Positions 40,918 to 49,721 of a stretch of 64,000 bases of DNA are shown piece by piece (position 1 is the first letter of the stretch; every line of letters begins with the position of its first letter). The position numbers and the translations under genes are program-made. Source of the stretch: Oleispira antarctica RB-8 (GTDB lineage: Bacteria; Pseudomonadota; Gammaproteobacteria; Pseudomonadales; Oceanobacteraceae); contig FO203512.1 of the NCBI GenBank assembly GCA_000967895.1, positions 2,627,350 through 2,691,349 on the forward strand. The letters are read 5' to 3'. The notes beneath the pieces are model-generated. The model did not search any database and was not told where the DNA came from. It saw only the letters and a list, made by a program, of their open reading frames with translations.

Positions 40918-42117
40918 ATGTCTTTATACACACTTTATTGCCGTTCATTTCAATTCGTATTACGCGCTTCTTCGTATATTCTTCCGTGGCGACAGCCGAC
41001 TATTTTCACCACTAATCCCAGCATGGTCGAACAGATGAAATCCATGTCGATTTCACGTGTCTTGATTGTTAGCGACCAGATGATTGTAAAACTCGGTCTG
41101 ATGCAGCCTTTACTGAAAAATCTCGACGAGCAAGGTATCAATTACCACATATTTTCCGATACCGTGGCGAACCCAACCATCAGTAATATCGAAGCCGCAG
41201 CTAAGGTTTATCAAGACACACAATGTGATTCGATCCTTGCTTTTGGCGGTGGCTCGCCCATGGATTGCGCGAAAGGGGTTGGCGCTAGACTCGTTCGCCC
41301 TAATAAATCCTTCGCTCAACTAAAAGGGTTATTAAAAGTAAGGCGCTCATTACCGCCATTTTTTGCCGTACCAACAACCTCCGGTACAGGCAGCGAAGCC
41401 ACAATCGCCGCCGTGGTGACCGATGATAAAACCCACGAAAAGTACGCCGTTAATGATCCATCGCTAGTGCCACACTATGCCCTACTCGATCCATTACTCA
41501 CCTTGGGGCTGCCGCCATTTATCACCGCAACCACTGGCATGGATGCATTAACTCACGCCATTGAAGCCTACATAGGCCAAAGCAATACAGTAAACACCAA
41601 AGCCGCCGCGACTGAAGCAAGTCAGTTAATTGCCAGTAATCTTTTTATCGCCTATGAACAAGGTGAAAACATTGAGGCTAGAGCCAATATGCAACACGCC
41701 TCGTACCTAGCAGGTGTCGCATTTACCCGAGCGTATGTGGGTTATGTACATGCTATTTCACACGCATTAGGGGGCTTATACTCAGTCGCACATGGTCTCG
41801 CTAACTCGGTTGTTTTACCCCACGTACTGCGCCAATACGGCGAAGTTGTTTACCCTAAACTGGCTGAATTATCCTTAGCCTGTGGCATTGCCTTGACACA
41901 AGACAATATGTCAGAACAAGCATTAAAATTCATACAATGGATAGAGCAATCCAATACCAAGATGGGGATTCCAACACACATTGTAGAATTACAAGAATCC
42001 GATATTGCTGTTATCGTTGAGCGCGCACTAAAAGAAGCAAACCCTCTTTATCCTGTACCACGTATTTTTAATCGTGATGAAATGACGCTTGTCGTCACAA
42101 AACTGTTAGCGGAATAA
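40918..42117 (+). CDS. iron-containing alcohol dehydrogenase
   Basis: A 399-residue group III (Fe-ADH) dehydrogenase. NAD(P) binding is marked by GGGSPMDCAKG and TTSGTGSEAT; metal ligands come from the conserved MDALTHAIEAY and HAISHALGG segments and the His in AHGLANSVVLPH. These enzymes oxidise alcohols or reduce aldehydes in the cytoplasm; the substrate is open. An N-terminal extension of about 35 residues precedes the usual start. GGAG lies 8 nt before the ATG. It is followed 3 bp later by a TetR regulator and preceded by the palindrome at 40853-40878. Confidence 0.93.
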   Translation: MSLYTLYCRSFQFVLRASSYILPWRQPTIFTTNPSMVEQMKSMSISRVLIVSDQMIVKLGLMQPLLKNLDEQGINYHIFSDTVANPTISNIEAAAKVYQDTQCDSILAFGGGSPMDCAKGVGARLVRPNKSFAQLKGLLKVRRSLPPFFAVPTTSGTGSEATIAAVVTDDKTHEKYAVNDPSLVPHYALLDPLLTLGLPPFITATTGMDALTHAIEAYIGQSNTVNTKAAATEASQLIASNLFIAYEQGENIEARANMQHASYLAGVAFTRAYVGYVHAISHALGGLYSVAHGLANSVVLPHVLRQYGEVVYPKLAELSLACGIALTQDNMSEQALKFIQWIEQSNTKMGIPTHIVELQESDIAVIVERALKEANPLYPVPRIFNRDEMTLVVTKLLAE

Positions 42118-42120
42118 TAA

Positions 42121-42672
42121 ATGAATATAAAACCAAGACAAAAAATTCTAGAAGCCGCCGATCAATTATTTAATCAGCAAGGCATACAAACCACCAGCCT
42201 TGCAGATATCTCTAAAGCAGCAGAAGTGAGTAAAGGAACGCTGTTTTATCACTTTAAAAGCAAAGACGATTTAATACTGGAAATTGCAATCCAATATATT
42301 AAAACCGTTGAAGCCGAAATGCTGGCATTGATCGAAAGCAAAACAGAAGACCAAACACTATCATCACTAGCGCTGCAGTTAATCAACCGCGTGATAGAAG
42401 CCAAACAACGCAACCGCCTACATTTATACTTAATAGAAGAAAGCATTAATCGCAGCCCAGCCATACGCACGGTTCTAAACGGACTTTATTCACAGTGGCT
42501 AACCATGATAACCACAGCCATTGAACCCTGGGTAGGCGAACGTGCTGCAGCATCAGCTCAGGTACTGTTAGCCATGACCGATGGATTGATTATTCAAAAA
42601 ACCCTTGAAATCAACATTGATGATGTGGAGGCACTGCTTGAGGTCGTATTTCGCGAACAAGACCAAACATGA
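42121..42672 (+). CDS. TetR-family regulator
   Basis: A 183-residue repressor-type protein. The N-terminal helix-turn-helix is typical: ILEAADQLFNQQGIQTTSLADISKAA, then VSKGTLFYHFKSKDDL (residues about 8-55). The C-terminal ligand domain is all helical. It is cotranscribed with the alcohol dehydrogenase (3 bp apart) and probably binds the palindrome upstream of that gene; the inducer may be an aldehyde or fatty compound, by inference. Confidence 0.9.
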   Translation: MNIKPRQKILEAADQLFNQQGIQTTSLADISKAAEVSKGTLFYHFKSKDDLILEIAIQYIKTVEAEMLALIESKTEDQTLSSLALQLINRVIEAKQRNRLHLYLIEESINRSPAIRTVLNGLYSQWLTMITTAIEPWVGERAAASAQVLLAMTDGLIIQKTLEINIDDVEALLEVVFREQDQT

Positions 42673-42703
42673 GAAAACTTCATTAAAATGTGAAATAAAG
42701 TCA
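42670..42703 (+). promoter_or_regulatory. two MetR-like boxes in front of mesX
   Basis: TGAGAAAACTTCA (42670-42682) and TGAAATAAAGTCA (42691-42703) each match the MetR consensus TGAA-N5-TTCA at seven of eight positions. Their centres are 21 bp apart, two helical turns, as in known tandem MetR sites. They lie 71-104 bp before the mesX start codon. Confidence 0.5.
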
Positions 42704-42773
42704 ATTTTCTTCATGTAAAGAACGGCGTATAAATAGACTCATAATTTATTAAACACATAAATATGAGTTAACC

Positions 42774-43748
42774 ATGAACAACGAATTGACTTTTAAGCTC
42801 AAAAGCACGGCTTTTGATGAGAGCTACCAACCTTCTGATGGTACCCGCCTAACAACCAACTTTGCTAACTTGGCCAGAGGCCGCTATCGCCAAGCAAACT
42901 TGCGCAACGCCTTAACCATGATTAACAACCGTTTTAACGCATTGGCGAATTGGGATAATACCCAAGGCAATCGGTACTCTGTCGAACTTGAAATCATTTC
43001 GGTTGAAATGAACATCCAAGGCAGTCGTGATTCTTTTCCTACCATTGAGATATTAAAAACCCTCATTGTTGATCATAAAACTGACAAACGCATTGAAGGC
43101 ATTGTAGGCAATAACTTTTCTTCGTATGTGCGCGATTATGATTTTAGTATTCGACTGCAAGAACATAACAAAAATCAGCCTAAATTCAGCATTCCAAATG
43201 ACTTTGGTGAGCTGCATGGAAAGCTTTTTCAGCATTTTGTTAATTCAAATACCTATCAACAAAACTTTCATAAGCTGCCTGTTATATGCATCAGTGTTTC
43301 AGACAGCAAAACCTATCAACAAACTGAAAACCATCATCCGATATTAGGTATTGAGTACCAACCAAATGGATCATCATTAACCGAACAATACTTCAAGAAG
43401 ATGGGCTTGCAGGTTCGTTACTTTATGCCGCCAAACAGTGTTGCGCCTTTGGCTTTTTACTTCTTTGGCGACTTACTGAACGATTACAGCAATCTGGAGT
43501 TGATAAGTACAATTTGTACGATGGAGACCTTTCAAAAAATCTATCGCCCTGAAATTTATAATGCCAATGCGACTGCCGGAAAATCTTATCGTCCGGATTT
43601 AAAAAATCTAGATCACTCATTAACTCAGATAGTTTATGACCGTGAAGAGCGCAGCCAGTTGGCAAGTGAACAAGGAAAATTTACGGAAGAGACTTTAATT
43701 AAGCCTTACCAGACCGTGCTTGATCAATTTACTGCAAGCTATGTTTAG
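42774..43748 (+). CDS. mesX: MesX, partner of the folate-independent methionine synthase
   Basis: A 324-residue protein of the DUF1852 family, known as MesX. In bacteria where it has been studied genetically it is needed together with MesD for methionine synthesis without the usual methyl-folate MetE or cobalamin MetH; its chemistry, which appears to need oxygen, is not worked out. Family stretches seen include FNALANWDNTQGNRYSVEL and YRPDLKNLDHSLTQIVYDRE. No signal or membrane segment. It lies 56 bp before mesD on the same strand, the conserved arrangement. Confidence 0.88.
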   Translation: MNNELTFKLKSTAFDESYQPSDGTRLTTNFANLARGRYRQANLRNALTMINNRFNALANWDNTQGNRYSVELEIISVEMNIQGSRDSFPTIEILKTLIVDHKTDKRIEGIVGNNFSSYVRDYDFSIRLQEHNKNQPKFSIPNDFGELHGKLFQHFVNSNTYQQNFHKLPVICISVSDSKTYQQTENHHPILGIEYQPNGSSLTEQYFKKMGLQVRYFMPPNSVAPLAFYFFGDLLNDYSNLELISTICTMETFQKIYRPEIYNANATAGKSYRPDLKNLDHSLTQIVYDREERSQLASEQGKFTEETLIKPYQTVLDQFTASYV

Positions 43749-43804
43749 ATAGTAATTTAACTTAGTTCTCTTAAAACATATTAAGAAAGACGGCATTATT
43801 TATT

Positions 43805-44899
43805 ATGAATACTTTTATTAAAAACACACTGACTAAAAATACTCTTACACAAAATAGATTATTACCCACATCAACAGCAGGCAGTTTGCCGAAGCCCTCT
43901 TGGCTTGCACAACCAGAAACCCTTTGGTCACCGTGGAAGTTAGAGGGCGACGAATTGATTACGGGCAAGCAGGATGCGTTGCGTTTGTCTTTGTTAGATC
44001 AGCAACAAGCTGGCATCGATATAGTGAGCGATGGTGAACAAACCCGACAGCACTTTGTGACGACCTTTATTGAACACCTTAACGGCGTGGATTTTGAAAA
44101 TCGAAAAACCGTTAAAATTCGTGATCGTTATGACGCCAGCGTACCCACCGTTGTTGGCCCTGTTAGCCGCCAAAAGCCGGTATTTGTCGAAGACGCTAAG
44201 TTTTTACGTCAGCAAACAGATCAACCCATAAAATGGGCTTTGCCTGGTCCAATGACCATGATTGATACGCTGTATGATGAGCATTATAAAAGCCGCGAAA
44301 AACTGGCGTGGGAATTTGCCAAAATTCTGAACCAAGAAGCCAAAGAGCTAGAAGCTGCAGGAGTTGATATTATTCAATTCGATGAGCCTGCTTTTAATGT
44401 ATTTTTTGACGATGTGAATGAATGGGGCATTGCCTGTTTAGAACGAGCAATTGAAGGGCTTGAGTGCGAAACCGCAGTACACATTTGTTATGGCTACGGC
44501 ATTAAAGCGAATACCGATTGGAAAAAAACGCTAGGGTCGCAGTGGCGCCAGTATGAAAAAGCCTTCCCGAAATTGCAGCAATCGAATATTGATATTATCT
44601 CGTTAGAATGCCACAACTCTCATGTCCCAATGGAACTACTTGAGCTTATTCGTGGTAAGAAAGTAATGGTTGGTGCAATTGATGTGGCAACCGATGCAAT
44701 TGAGACCCCCGAAGAAGTCGCCAACACACTGCGTGAAGCGTTGAAGTATGTTGATGCTGATAAGCTATACCCTTGCACGAACTGTGGCATGGCACCCTTA
44801 TCGCGCAAGGTAGCAAACGGAAAGTTAGTCGCATTGAGTGCTGGCGCTGAGATAATCCGTAAAGAACTTTATACCGTTCAAACAGCCTCTTCTTTCTAA
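43805..44899 (+). CDS. mesD: MesD, core methionine synthase
   Basis: A 364-residue protein equal to the C-terminal catalytic barrel of MetE without the N-terminal folate-binding half. Zinc and thiol ligands are seen as VHICYGYG (His and Cys), SLECHNS (Glu) and YPCTNCGM (Cys). The N-terminus opens with a small internal repeat (KNTLTKNTLTQN) of no known role. Next to mesX, it is assigned to the MesD family, which methylates homocysteine using an unknown methyl donor. An ordinary MetE-like or MesA/B/C role is less likely because of that partner. Confidence 0.87.
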   Translation: MNTFIKNTLTKNTLTQNRLLPTSTAGSLPKPSWLAQPETLWSPWKLEGDELITGKQDALRLSLLDQQQAGIDIVSDGEQTRQHFVTTFIEHLNGVDFENRKTVKIRDRYDASVPTVVGPVSRQKPVFVEDAKFLRQQTDQPIKWALPGPMTMIDTLYDEHYKSREKLAWEFAKILNQEAKELEAAGVDIIQFDEPAFNVFFDDVNEWGIACLERAIEGLECETAVHICYGYGIKANTDWKKTLGSQWRQYEKAFPKLQQSNIDIISLECHNSHVPMELLELIRGKKVMVGAIDVATDAIETPEEVANTLREALKYVDADKLYPCTNCGMAPLSRKVANGKLVALSAGAEIIRKELYTVQTASSF

Positions 44900-44914
44900 C
44901 ACTCTTCCCCTAAA

Positions 44915-44970
44915 ATTGCCGCTCTAATATTGCAGCCCTAAGATTGCAGCCTAAGATTGTCGCCCTGAAG
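44915..44970. repeat. four imperfect 13-15-bp tandem copies
   Basis: Degenerate units of ATTGCAGCCCTAAG occur head to tail four times (14, 14, 13 and 15 bp) directly after mesD. They lead straight into the REP-like element and have no coding frame. Confidence 0.8.
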
Positions 44971-44972
44971 GA

Positions 44973-45076
44973 CGACCCACATTTCATCGCTAACCGATAC
45001 AATGTGGGTCGGGGTTCAGCCCGACTAATGAACACTAAAAATATCTTATGTGGGTCGGGGTTCAGCCCGACTAATG
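44973..45076. repeat. REP-like palindromic repeat pair
   Basis: ATGTGGGTCGGGGTTCAGCCCGACTAATG occurs twice as a perfect 29-bp direct repeat (45002-45030 and 45048-45076). Each holds a GTCGGG-GTTCAG-CCCGAC hairpin. In addition, CGACCCACATT (44973-44983) is the exact inverted copy of AATGTGGGTCG (45001-45011). The layout is that of REP/BIME elements, usually scattered between convergent genes. Here it lies between mesD and the convergent TauE-type gene and may also act as a terminator or mRNA stabiliser. In the second copy the last bases touch the TauE stop. Confidence 0.8.
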
Positions 45077-45077
45077 C

Positions 45078-45908
45078 TTATAAAAATACTTGCCCTAACA
45101 TACGTAAGCCGGTAATTAATAAAACCACCGCAAAGATCTTCTTCAACCTCCCCGCATCCAACTTCGCAGCTAGCGACGCGCCAACCGGTGCGAACAAAAC
45201 CGTTAGCGGCACAATACAAATAAAGCCGAATACGTTAACAAAACCAAAAGTCCCTACAGGCGCATCAATGGGTGTCGTGCCCAATAACAACATAGTCAGC
45301 GCACCTGGCAAAGAAATAATCAAACCAATCGCCGCAGCAGTACCCACAGCCTTATGCGCCGGATAGTTATACAACGTAAGCAATGGCACAGAAATCGTAC
45401 CACCACCAATCCCTACCATAGAGCTAAAAAAGCCAACCGACGTTCCCATCACCCCCTGCCCGACACTACCCGGTAGCTTTTGATACAAAGCCGATTTGCC
45501 CGTTCTAAACAGCATATTAAGCGCTGATAAAACCGCTATCACTCCAAACAATATCGTTAGCATACTGCCGTCAATACGCGTCACTAACCAGCTGCCTAGC
45601 AAGACACCCATAAGAATAAAAACTGCCCAACGTTTAAGTAGATCAAAATCCACATTACCTTTTTGGCTATGAGAACGAATAGAGCTAATAGAAGTGGGTA
45701 CTATGGTGGCCAAAGACGTTGCGGTTGCAATCACCATGGCAGATTCTGGCGATACACCAAAACCCTGAAACAAAAAGAACAGCACGGGCACGATAACAAT
45801 GCCACCTCCTACACCCAGCAAGCCTGCTAAAATACCGGCAAATATACCCGTGGCAATTAATGCCAGCACAGTTGAAATGTTATTAGTTATAAATTCAAGA
45901 ATATCCAT
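45078..45908 (-). CDS. TauE/SafE-family sulfite or sulfonate exporter
   Basis: A 276-residue inner membrane protein with about eight hydrophobic segments. It belongs to the TauE/SafE (DUF81) family: GIFAGILAGLLGVGGGIVIVP near the start and the matching second repeat GFFSSMVGIGGGTISVPLL show the internally duplicated four-helix layout. Members export sulfite, organosulfonates or related anions; the substrate here is not known. It stands alone. Its closeness to methionine synthesis is suggestive of sulfur metabolism but the genes are convergent. Confidence 0.9.
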   Translation of the reverse strand: MDILEFITNNISTVLALIATGIFAGILAGLLGVGGGIVIVPVLFFLFQGFGVSPESAMVIATATSLATIVPTSISSIRSHSQKGNVDFDLLKRWAVFILMGVLLGSWLVTRIDGSMLTILFGVIAVLSALNMLFRTGKSALYQKLPGSVGQGVMGTSVGFFSSMVGIGGGTISVPLLTLYNYPAHKAVGTAAAIGLIISLPGALTMLLLGTTPIDAPVGTFGFVNVFGFICIVPLTVLFAPVGASLAAKLDAGRLKKIFAVVLLITGLRMLGQVFL

Positions 45909-46083
45909 TAACGATTACTTCTATCTTTGATCAAAAAATGATCTTTTAATTAATTTGCGAGGCGACTAGCACCCCCATATATTTCCCACCTAATGGTAGA
46001 TAAAATGGGTTAATTGATAAATTGATATATTTTCATCTTTTGATGAATATTGATCATAAGCATTAATATAAAAAGAAAAGTAA

Positions 46084-46161
46084 ATGAACACAGAGTTAAC
46101 GTATACTCGAAAGGATCTGAAAGTTTTAAAACGAAAATTGATGGATGAATATGTCGGTTAA
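46084..46161 (+). CDS. 25-residue ORF overlapping a small membrane protein
   Basis: ATG at 46084 to TAA at 46161. The peptide is highly charged (TYTRKDLKVLKRKLMDEY) and could be an amphipathic helix. Its last 17 bp overlap the next ORF in another frame, as in translationally coupled pairs. There is only a weak AAAGAAAAG site in front. It could be a leader peptide, or the front part of the next gene separated by a frameshift. Confidence 0.35.
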   Translation: MNTELTYTRKDLKVLKRKLMDEYVG

Positions 46162-46300
46162 AAGAGCTCTATTATATGGATTCACAATCGCGGCTATTCT
46201 ATTAATTTCTACGCTAATGATCGGTCATTTATGGGTATTTATTATATTAATCGCCACCGTACTCATTGGTATTGCAGTAACCTCTATGAATGAAAGGTAA
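46145..46300 (+). CDS. 51-residue small membrane protein
   Basis: ATG at 46145 (or 46151) to TAA at 46300. After a short basic start (MSVKRALLYG) the peptide has two hydrophobic runs, about residues 10-25 and 27-45, ending in MNER. This is the makeup of a real small membrane protein rather than chance sequence. Family unknown. It overlaps the preceding tiny ORF by 17 bp. Confidence 0.5.
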   Translation: MNMSVKRALLYGFTIAAILLISTLMIGHLWVFIILIATVLIGIAVTSMNER

Positions 46301-46361
46301 AAAACCAACACACGTATCGTAATAAAAGATATTTGTTCCTAAATTATGGACAATACCGTTT

Positions 46362-46388
46362 AACCATCGAGCTCTAAGAGCCCAATGG
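46362..46388. terminator. weak hairpin between convergent genes
   Basis: ACCAT...ATGGT with inner GCT/AGC pairing lies between the small membrane ORF and the end of the carboxyspermidine dehydrogenase gene. No T-run follows on either strand, so a Rho-dependent end or simple chance is possible. Confidence 0.3.
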
Positions 46389-46409
46389 TCACATCTAAGA
46401 ATCAACAGA

Positions 46410-47672
46410 TTAAGCGTACAACACTCTATTGGAAGAACTGCCCTTGTTTGCGCTCAAATCATGAATCTCGGTCGAGATCCCCATTTCGGCTAAGCGCTCA
46501 AAGAATGGAATCGGGTCCAATTCTTCTACATTAACCATGGCTTTTAGATCCCAATCACCACTGGCAATCAGCTTGGCAGCGGCAACCGGAGGTACACCCG
46601 CCGTGAAAGCGATAGCTTGTGAATCAATATCAGCATAAGTCACTTCATGATCGCAAATATTATAGACAAGCAGCTCTTTGTCTTGGCCATCACGCTTACC
46701 TTTAATCAATGTACCGATACAGGTTTTCCCTTTGTATTTTGGCGCTAGGCTCGCAGGGTCAGGCAAGCAAGCTTTCAATGTATGCAGAGGTACGACTTTC
46801 TCGCCATTATTGGTTGTCACTGTTTCGTGATTTAGTAAGCCCACTTTTTCGAATACTTCTAAACACTTCAGGTAATGATCCCCGAATCCCATCCAAAAAC
46901 GCACGGTTTTTACCCCGGGTATATTCTTAGATAACGAATGCACTTCGTCGTGCCCCATTAGATACAACTTGTGCTCACCAACTTCTGGGAAGTCGTATTT
47001 CATCGAACGACTATGATGTGGATAAGTGCGCCATTGACCATCTTCTAAGCAGCCTGCATCTTCAATGATTTCACGCAGGTTAATTTCAGGGTCAAAATTG
47101 GTTGAGAAATAATGCCCGTGATCACCATCGTTCACATCCATAATGTCGATGCTTTCGATGGAATCAAATTCGTATTTTTGTGCATAAGCGCAATAAGCGT
47201 TCACGACACCAGGATCAAAACCGCTGCCTAAAATAGCCGTCACGCCTTTCTCTTTGCACAATTCACGCTTTTTCCATTCATAATTGGCATACCATGGATA
47301 AGGTGCATTCATTACACTGTAATCTTCATGAACCGCCGTATCGATATAGGCTGCACCGGTTTCTAAACAAGCACCCAAAATATTCATGTTTACAAATACG
47401 GTACAAACATTAATAACGATTTGGGTTTCAGTTGATCGAATCAAAGTAACCAAATCTTCGGTATTGTAGGCATTCACTTCACGACTATAGAACTGAAAGC
47501 CTGCTACCGTTTGATAGTTCTTTTTATTGACTGAATCGATAATGGCATCACATTTAGCAACATTTTTAGAAGCCAAACAAACAGATGCGAATACATCGCT
47601 ACTTTGTGCACATTTGTGAGCAACCACTGCGCCTACTGCGCCTGCACCGATAATGAGTACGTTCTTTTTCAT
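46410..47672 (-). CDS. carboxynorspermidine/carboxyspermidine dehydrogenase, divergent copy
   Basis: A 420-residue enzyme of the saccharopine-dehydrogenase (LYS1-like) family. It should condense aspartate semialdehyde with putrescine (or diaminopropane) and reduce the imine with NADPH. The dinucleotide fold is GAGAVGAVVAHKCAQ; GSGFDPGVVNAYCAYA and MDVNDGDHGHYFSTNFDPE match the second copy at 58668-59876 only in part. It carries a C-terminal tail of about 20 residues that the other copy lacks. It is the last gene of the asb operon, 31 bp after the decarboxylase. It may differ from its paralogue in amine preference, by inference. Confidence 0.85.
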   Translation of the reverse strand: MKKNVLIIGAGAVGAVVAHKCAQSSDVFASVCLASKNVAKCDAIIDSVNKKNYQTVAGFQFYSREVNAYNTEDLVTLIRSTETQIVINVCTVFVNMNILGACLETGAAYIDTAVHEDYSVMNAPYPWYANYEWKKRELCKEKGVTAILGSGFDPGVVNAYCAYAQKYEFDSIESIDIMDVNDGDHGHYFSTNFDPEINLREIIEDAGCLEDGQWRTYPHHSRSMKYDFPEVGEHKLYLMGHDEVHSLSKNIPGVKTVRFWMGFGDHYLKCLEVFEKVGLLNHETVTTNNGEKVVPLHTLKACLPDPASLAPKYKGKTCIGTLIKGKRDGQDKELLVYNICDHEVTYADIDSQAIAFTAGVPPVAAAKLIASGDWDLKAMVNVEELDPIPFFERLAEMGISTEIHDLSANKGSSSNRVLYA

Positions 47673-47703
47673 AACATATTTCCCAATAAATTAAGACAAG
47701 AAG

Positions 47704-48861
47704 TTAAGACAAAAAGTCTCGGAAATCTTCGTAATCAAACTCGCGAATGACACGAGTTTCTCCATGAATATTTTTATGGCAAATGGCTGGCATTTTGATT
47801 CCGTTGAAGAAGTTTTTCTTCACCATGGAATAGCCTGCAACATCCGTAAATTTCAACTCATCCCCTATTTCAATTTTCTGGTTGAAAACATAGGTTCCGA
47901 ATACATCACCTGCCAAACAGGTACGTCCACTAACACGATAAACAGACTTACCTTCTTGTAACGCTTGTTGTAATGCTACTTCTATATTTCCTTCTGCGAT
48001 TGGTTTTGCACCTTCTAATTCAGGCACAAACTGATAAACCAACACATCCAGCAAATGAGTTTCAACACCGGCGTCGACGATCAGCGTCGGTAATTGGTTT
48101 TCTACCTTGTCCAATACCTTTACAACCAGAGAAGTCGATTGAGTGACGGATGCTTCACCCGGCTCTAGGTATACTTGCAGGTCGTAAGTTTTCGCTAATA
48201 ACTTCAAACGTTCACATAATGCATCCAGTGCATAACCATCACGGGTAAAGGCAACACCACCGCCTAAACTCAGCCAGCTAAGATTAGGCAAAATCGTAGC
48301 GAAACGACGTTCAATATCATCCAGTTGCTGACTAAGACTTATGAAGTCATCGTTTTCACAATTCATGTGAAACATAGCACCATCAATTTCATCGGTGATA
48401 TTTCCAGGTAATAAATCGTGACGTACTCCGAGGCGTGAATATTTTGCAACCGTATCACTTAAACCGTATTCGGAATGGCCTACTTCTGGATTCATGCGCA
48501 GTCCAATCGAGCGGCCTTTTTCTTTTACCTGAGCTTTGTATTGCTCTAATTGATTCAACGAATTAAAAATAATTTTGTCGCAATACTCGATGAGTTCAGG
48601 AATTTCATCTTCGCTATAAGCAACACTATAACCGTGGGTTTCGCCACCAAATTTCTCATACCCCAAACGCGCTTCATATAAACTACTGCTGGTCGTACCA
48701 GCCATATAGTCCTTCATAAAATCAAACACGCACCAACTGGAAAAACACTTCAATGCGAGAACACTTTTGGCACCACTACACTCACGTACATAAGCGATAC
48801 GTTCCATCGCCTTTAACATACGTGTTTCATCAATTAGATAATAAGGTGTGCTAATGTTCAT
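47704..48861 (-). CDS. nspC: carboxynorspermidine/carboxyspermidine decarboxylase
   Basis: PLP enzyme of the alanine-racemase-fold group that decarboxylates carboxy(nor)spermidine to (nor)spermidine in the cytoplasm. 385 residues. The PLP lysine is in ALKCFSSW near residue 38; LSLGGGVAF and the partner-subunit Cys in SGRTCLAGD are present. It overlaps asbF by 4 bp, which ties polyamine formation directly to siderophore assembly. Confidence 0.92.
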   Translation of the reverse strand: MNISTPYYLIDETRMLKAMERIAYVRECSGAKSVLALKCFSSWCVFDFMKDYMAGTTSSSLYEARLGYEKFGGETHGYSVAYSEDEIPELIEYCDKIIFNSLNQLEQYKAQVKEKGRSIGLRMNPEVGHSEYGLSDTVAKYSRLGVRHDLLPGNITDEIDGAMFHMNCENDDFISLSQQLDDIERRFATILPNLSWLSLGGGVAFTRDGYALDALCERLKLLAKTYDLQVYLEPGEASVTQSTSLVVKVLDKVENQLPTLIVDAGVETHLLDVLVYQFVPELEGAKPIAEGNIEVALQQALQEGKSVYRVSGRTCLAGDVFGTYVFNQKIEIGDELKFTDVAGYSMVKKNFFNGIKMPAICHKNIHGETRVIREFDYEDFRDFLS

Positions 48862-49721
48862 ACCGTTAGCTCTGGCTGGGACTGTTGGATAAAGTGTGAT
48901 TCTAGCTTCGCCAGTTCTTTGCGATCGTTATCCAAAGTTGTGAATACATCTGGCCCGAACCACTCCAACGAAGCATCCATGTTTTGCCACGGTACGCCAG
49001 ACTCTTTCATCAGATAAGCTAAGAACTGTTTGAAATCGTATTCACCATTAAATAACGGAGTCATACCTTCACGGCTGCCCGCTGGTGCATAAACATTAGC
49101 TGGACTGAAAACATTCAGCAGATTTCGCTGAGTGATATTTTTAAAATGCATATGCTCGATTAAAGGCGCGAGCTGATTAAGCGCAAAAACAGGATCACTG
49201 CCCATCTCCCAAACATGAATCACATCAAAATTAATACGCAATGCCGGATGATTAACTTCTTCAATCAACTGAAGAGTCGATGCCAATGTATCCGCTAACG
49301 TATTAGGATGTGTTTCAACAATAAGATAAACCCCATAATCTTCTGCAATCTTGCAATATTCACGTAAACGCTTAGTACAGGCTGCCCGTTCTGCTACACT
49401 CATCCCTGCACTGGGTTTGTTGCCAGAAAAAGTACGTAATTTTTTGGCCCCCCAAGAACGTGTAATAGTGCACAGTGATTTAGCGCTTTCTAACGCAACA
49501 TTTAGATCGCCATCCAAGGGTAAATAGTCACTGACCATTGATACTGACAAACCTTTTTCGACCAAACTCTCTAGAGTGAAATCTGGGGATTGGCGAAGGT
49601 TCTTGGCATGCACGCCCCACAGCTCAATCGCGTCAAACTGATGCGCTTTCGCCCAATTGGCAATGCGTTCCAGTGATATCAACTGATGACGGAAAGAAAT
49701 GGTGCAAACGGAATATTTCAC
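48858..49721 (-). CDS. asbF: 3-dehydroshikimate dehydratase AsbF
   Basis: Makes 3,4-dihydroxybenzoate (protocatechuate) from 3-dehydroshikimate, the catechol unit of petrobactin. A 287-residue TIM-barrel protein with family landmarks from the AsbF group: the start YSVCTISFRHQLIS, then AIELWGVHA, VETHPNTLADTL, HMHFKNIT and ASLEWFG, which bring the divalent-metal ligands (Glu, Asp, His, Glu). It starts at a GTG that overlaps the upstream stop by 4 bp and shares a 4-bp overlap with nspC downstream. The identification is among the most secure in the cluster. Confidence 0.95.
   Translation of the reverse strand: MKYSVCTISFRHQLISLERIANWAKAHQFDAIELWGVHAKNLRQSPDFTLESLVEKGLSVSMVSDYLPLDGDLNVALESAKSLCTITRSWGAKKLRTFSGNKPSAGMSVAERAACTKRLREYCKIAEDYGVYLIVETHPNTLADTLASTLQLIEEVNHPALRINFDVIHVWEMGSDPVFALNQLAPLIEHMHFKNITQRNLLNVFSPANVYAPAGSREGMTPLFNGEYDFKQFLAYLMKESGVPWQNMDASLEWFGPDVFTTLDNDRKELAKLESHFIQQSQPELTV

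Noticed and set aside
44944-45366. 140-codon plus-strand ORF
   Set aside because: It lies antisense to the clear TauE-type membrane gene and runs through the repeat block.
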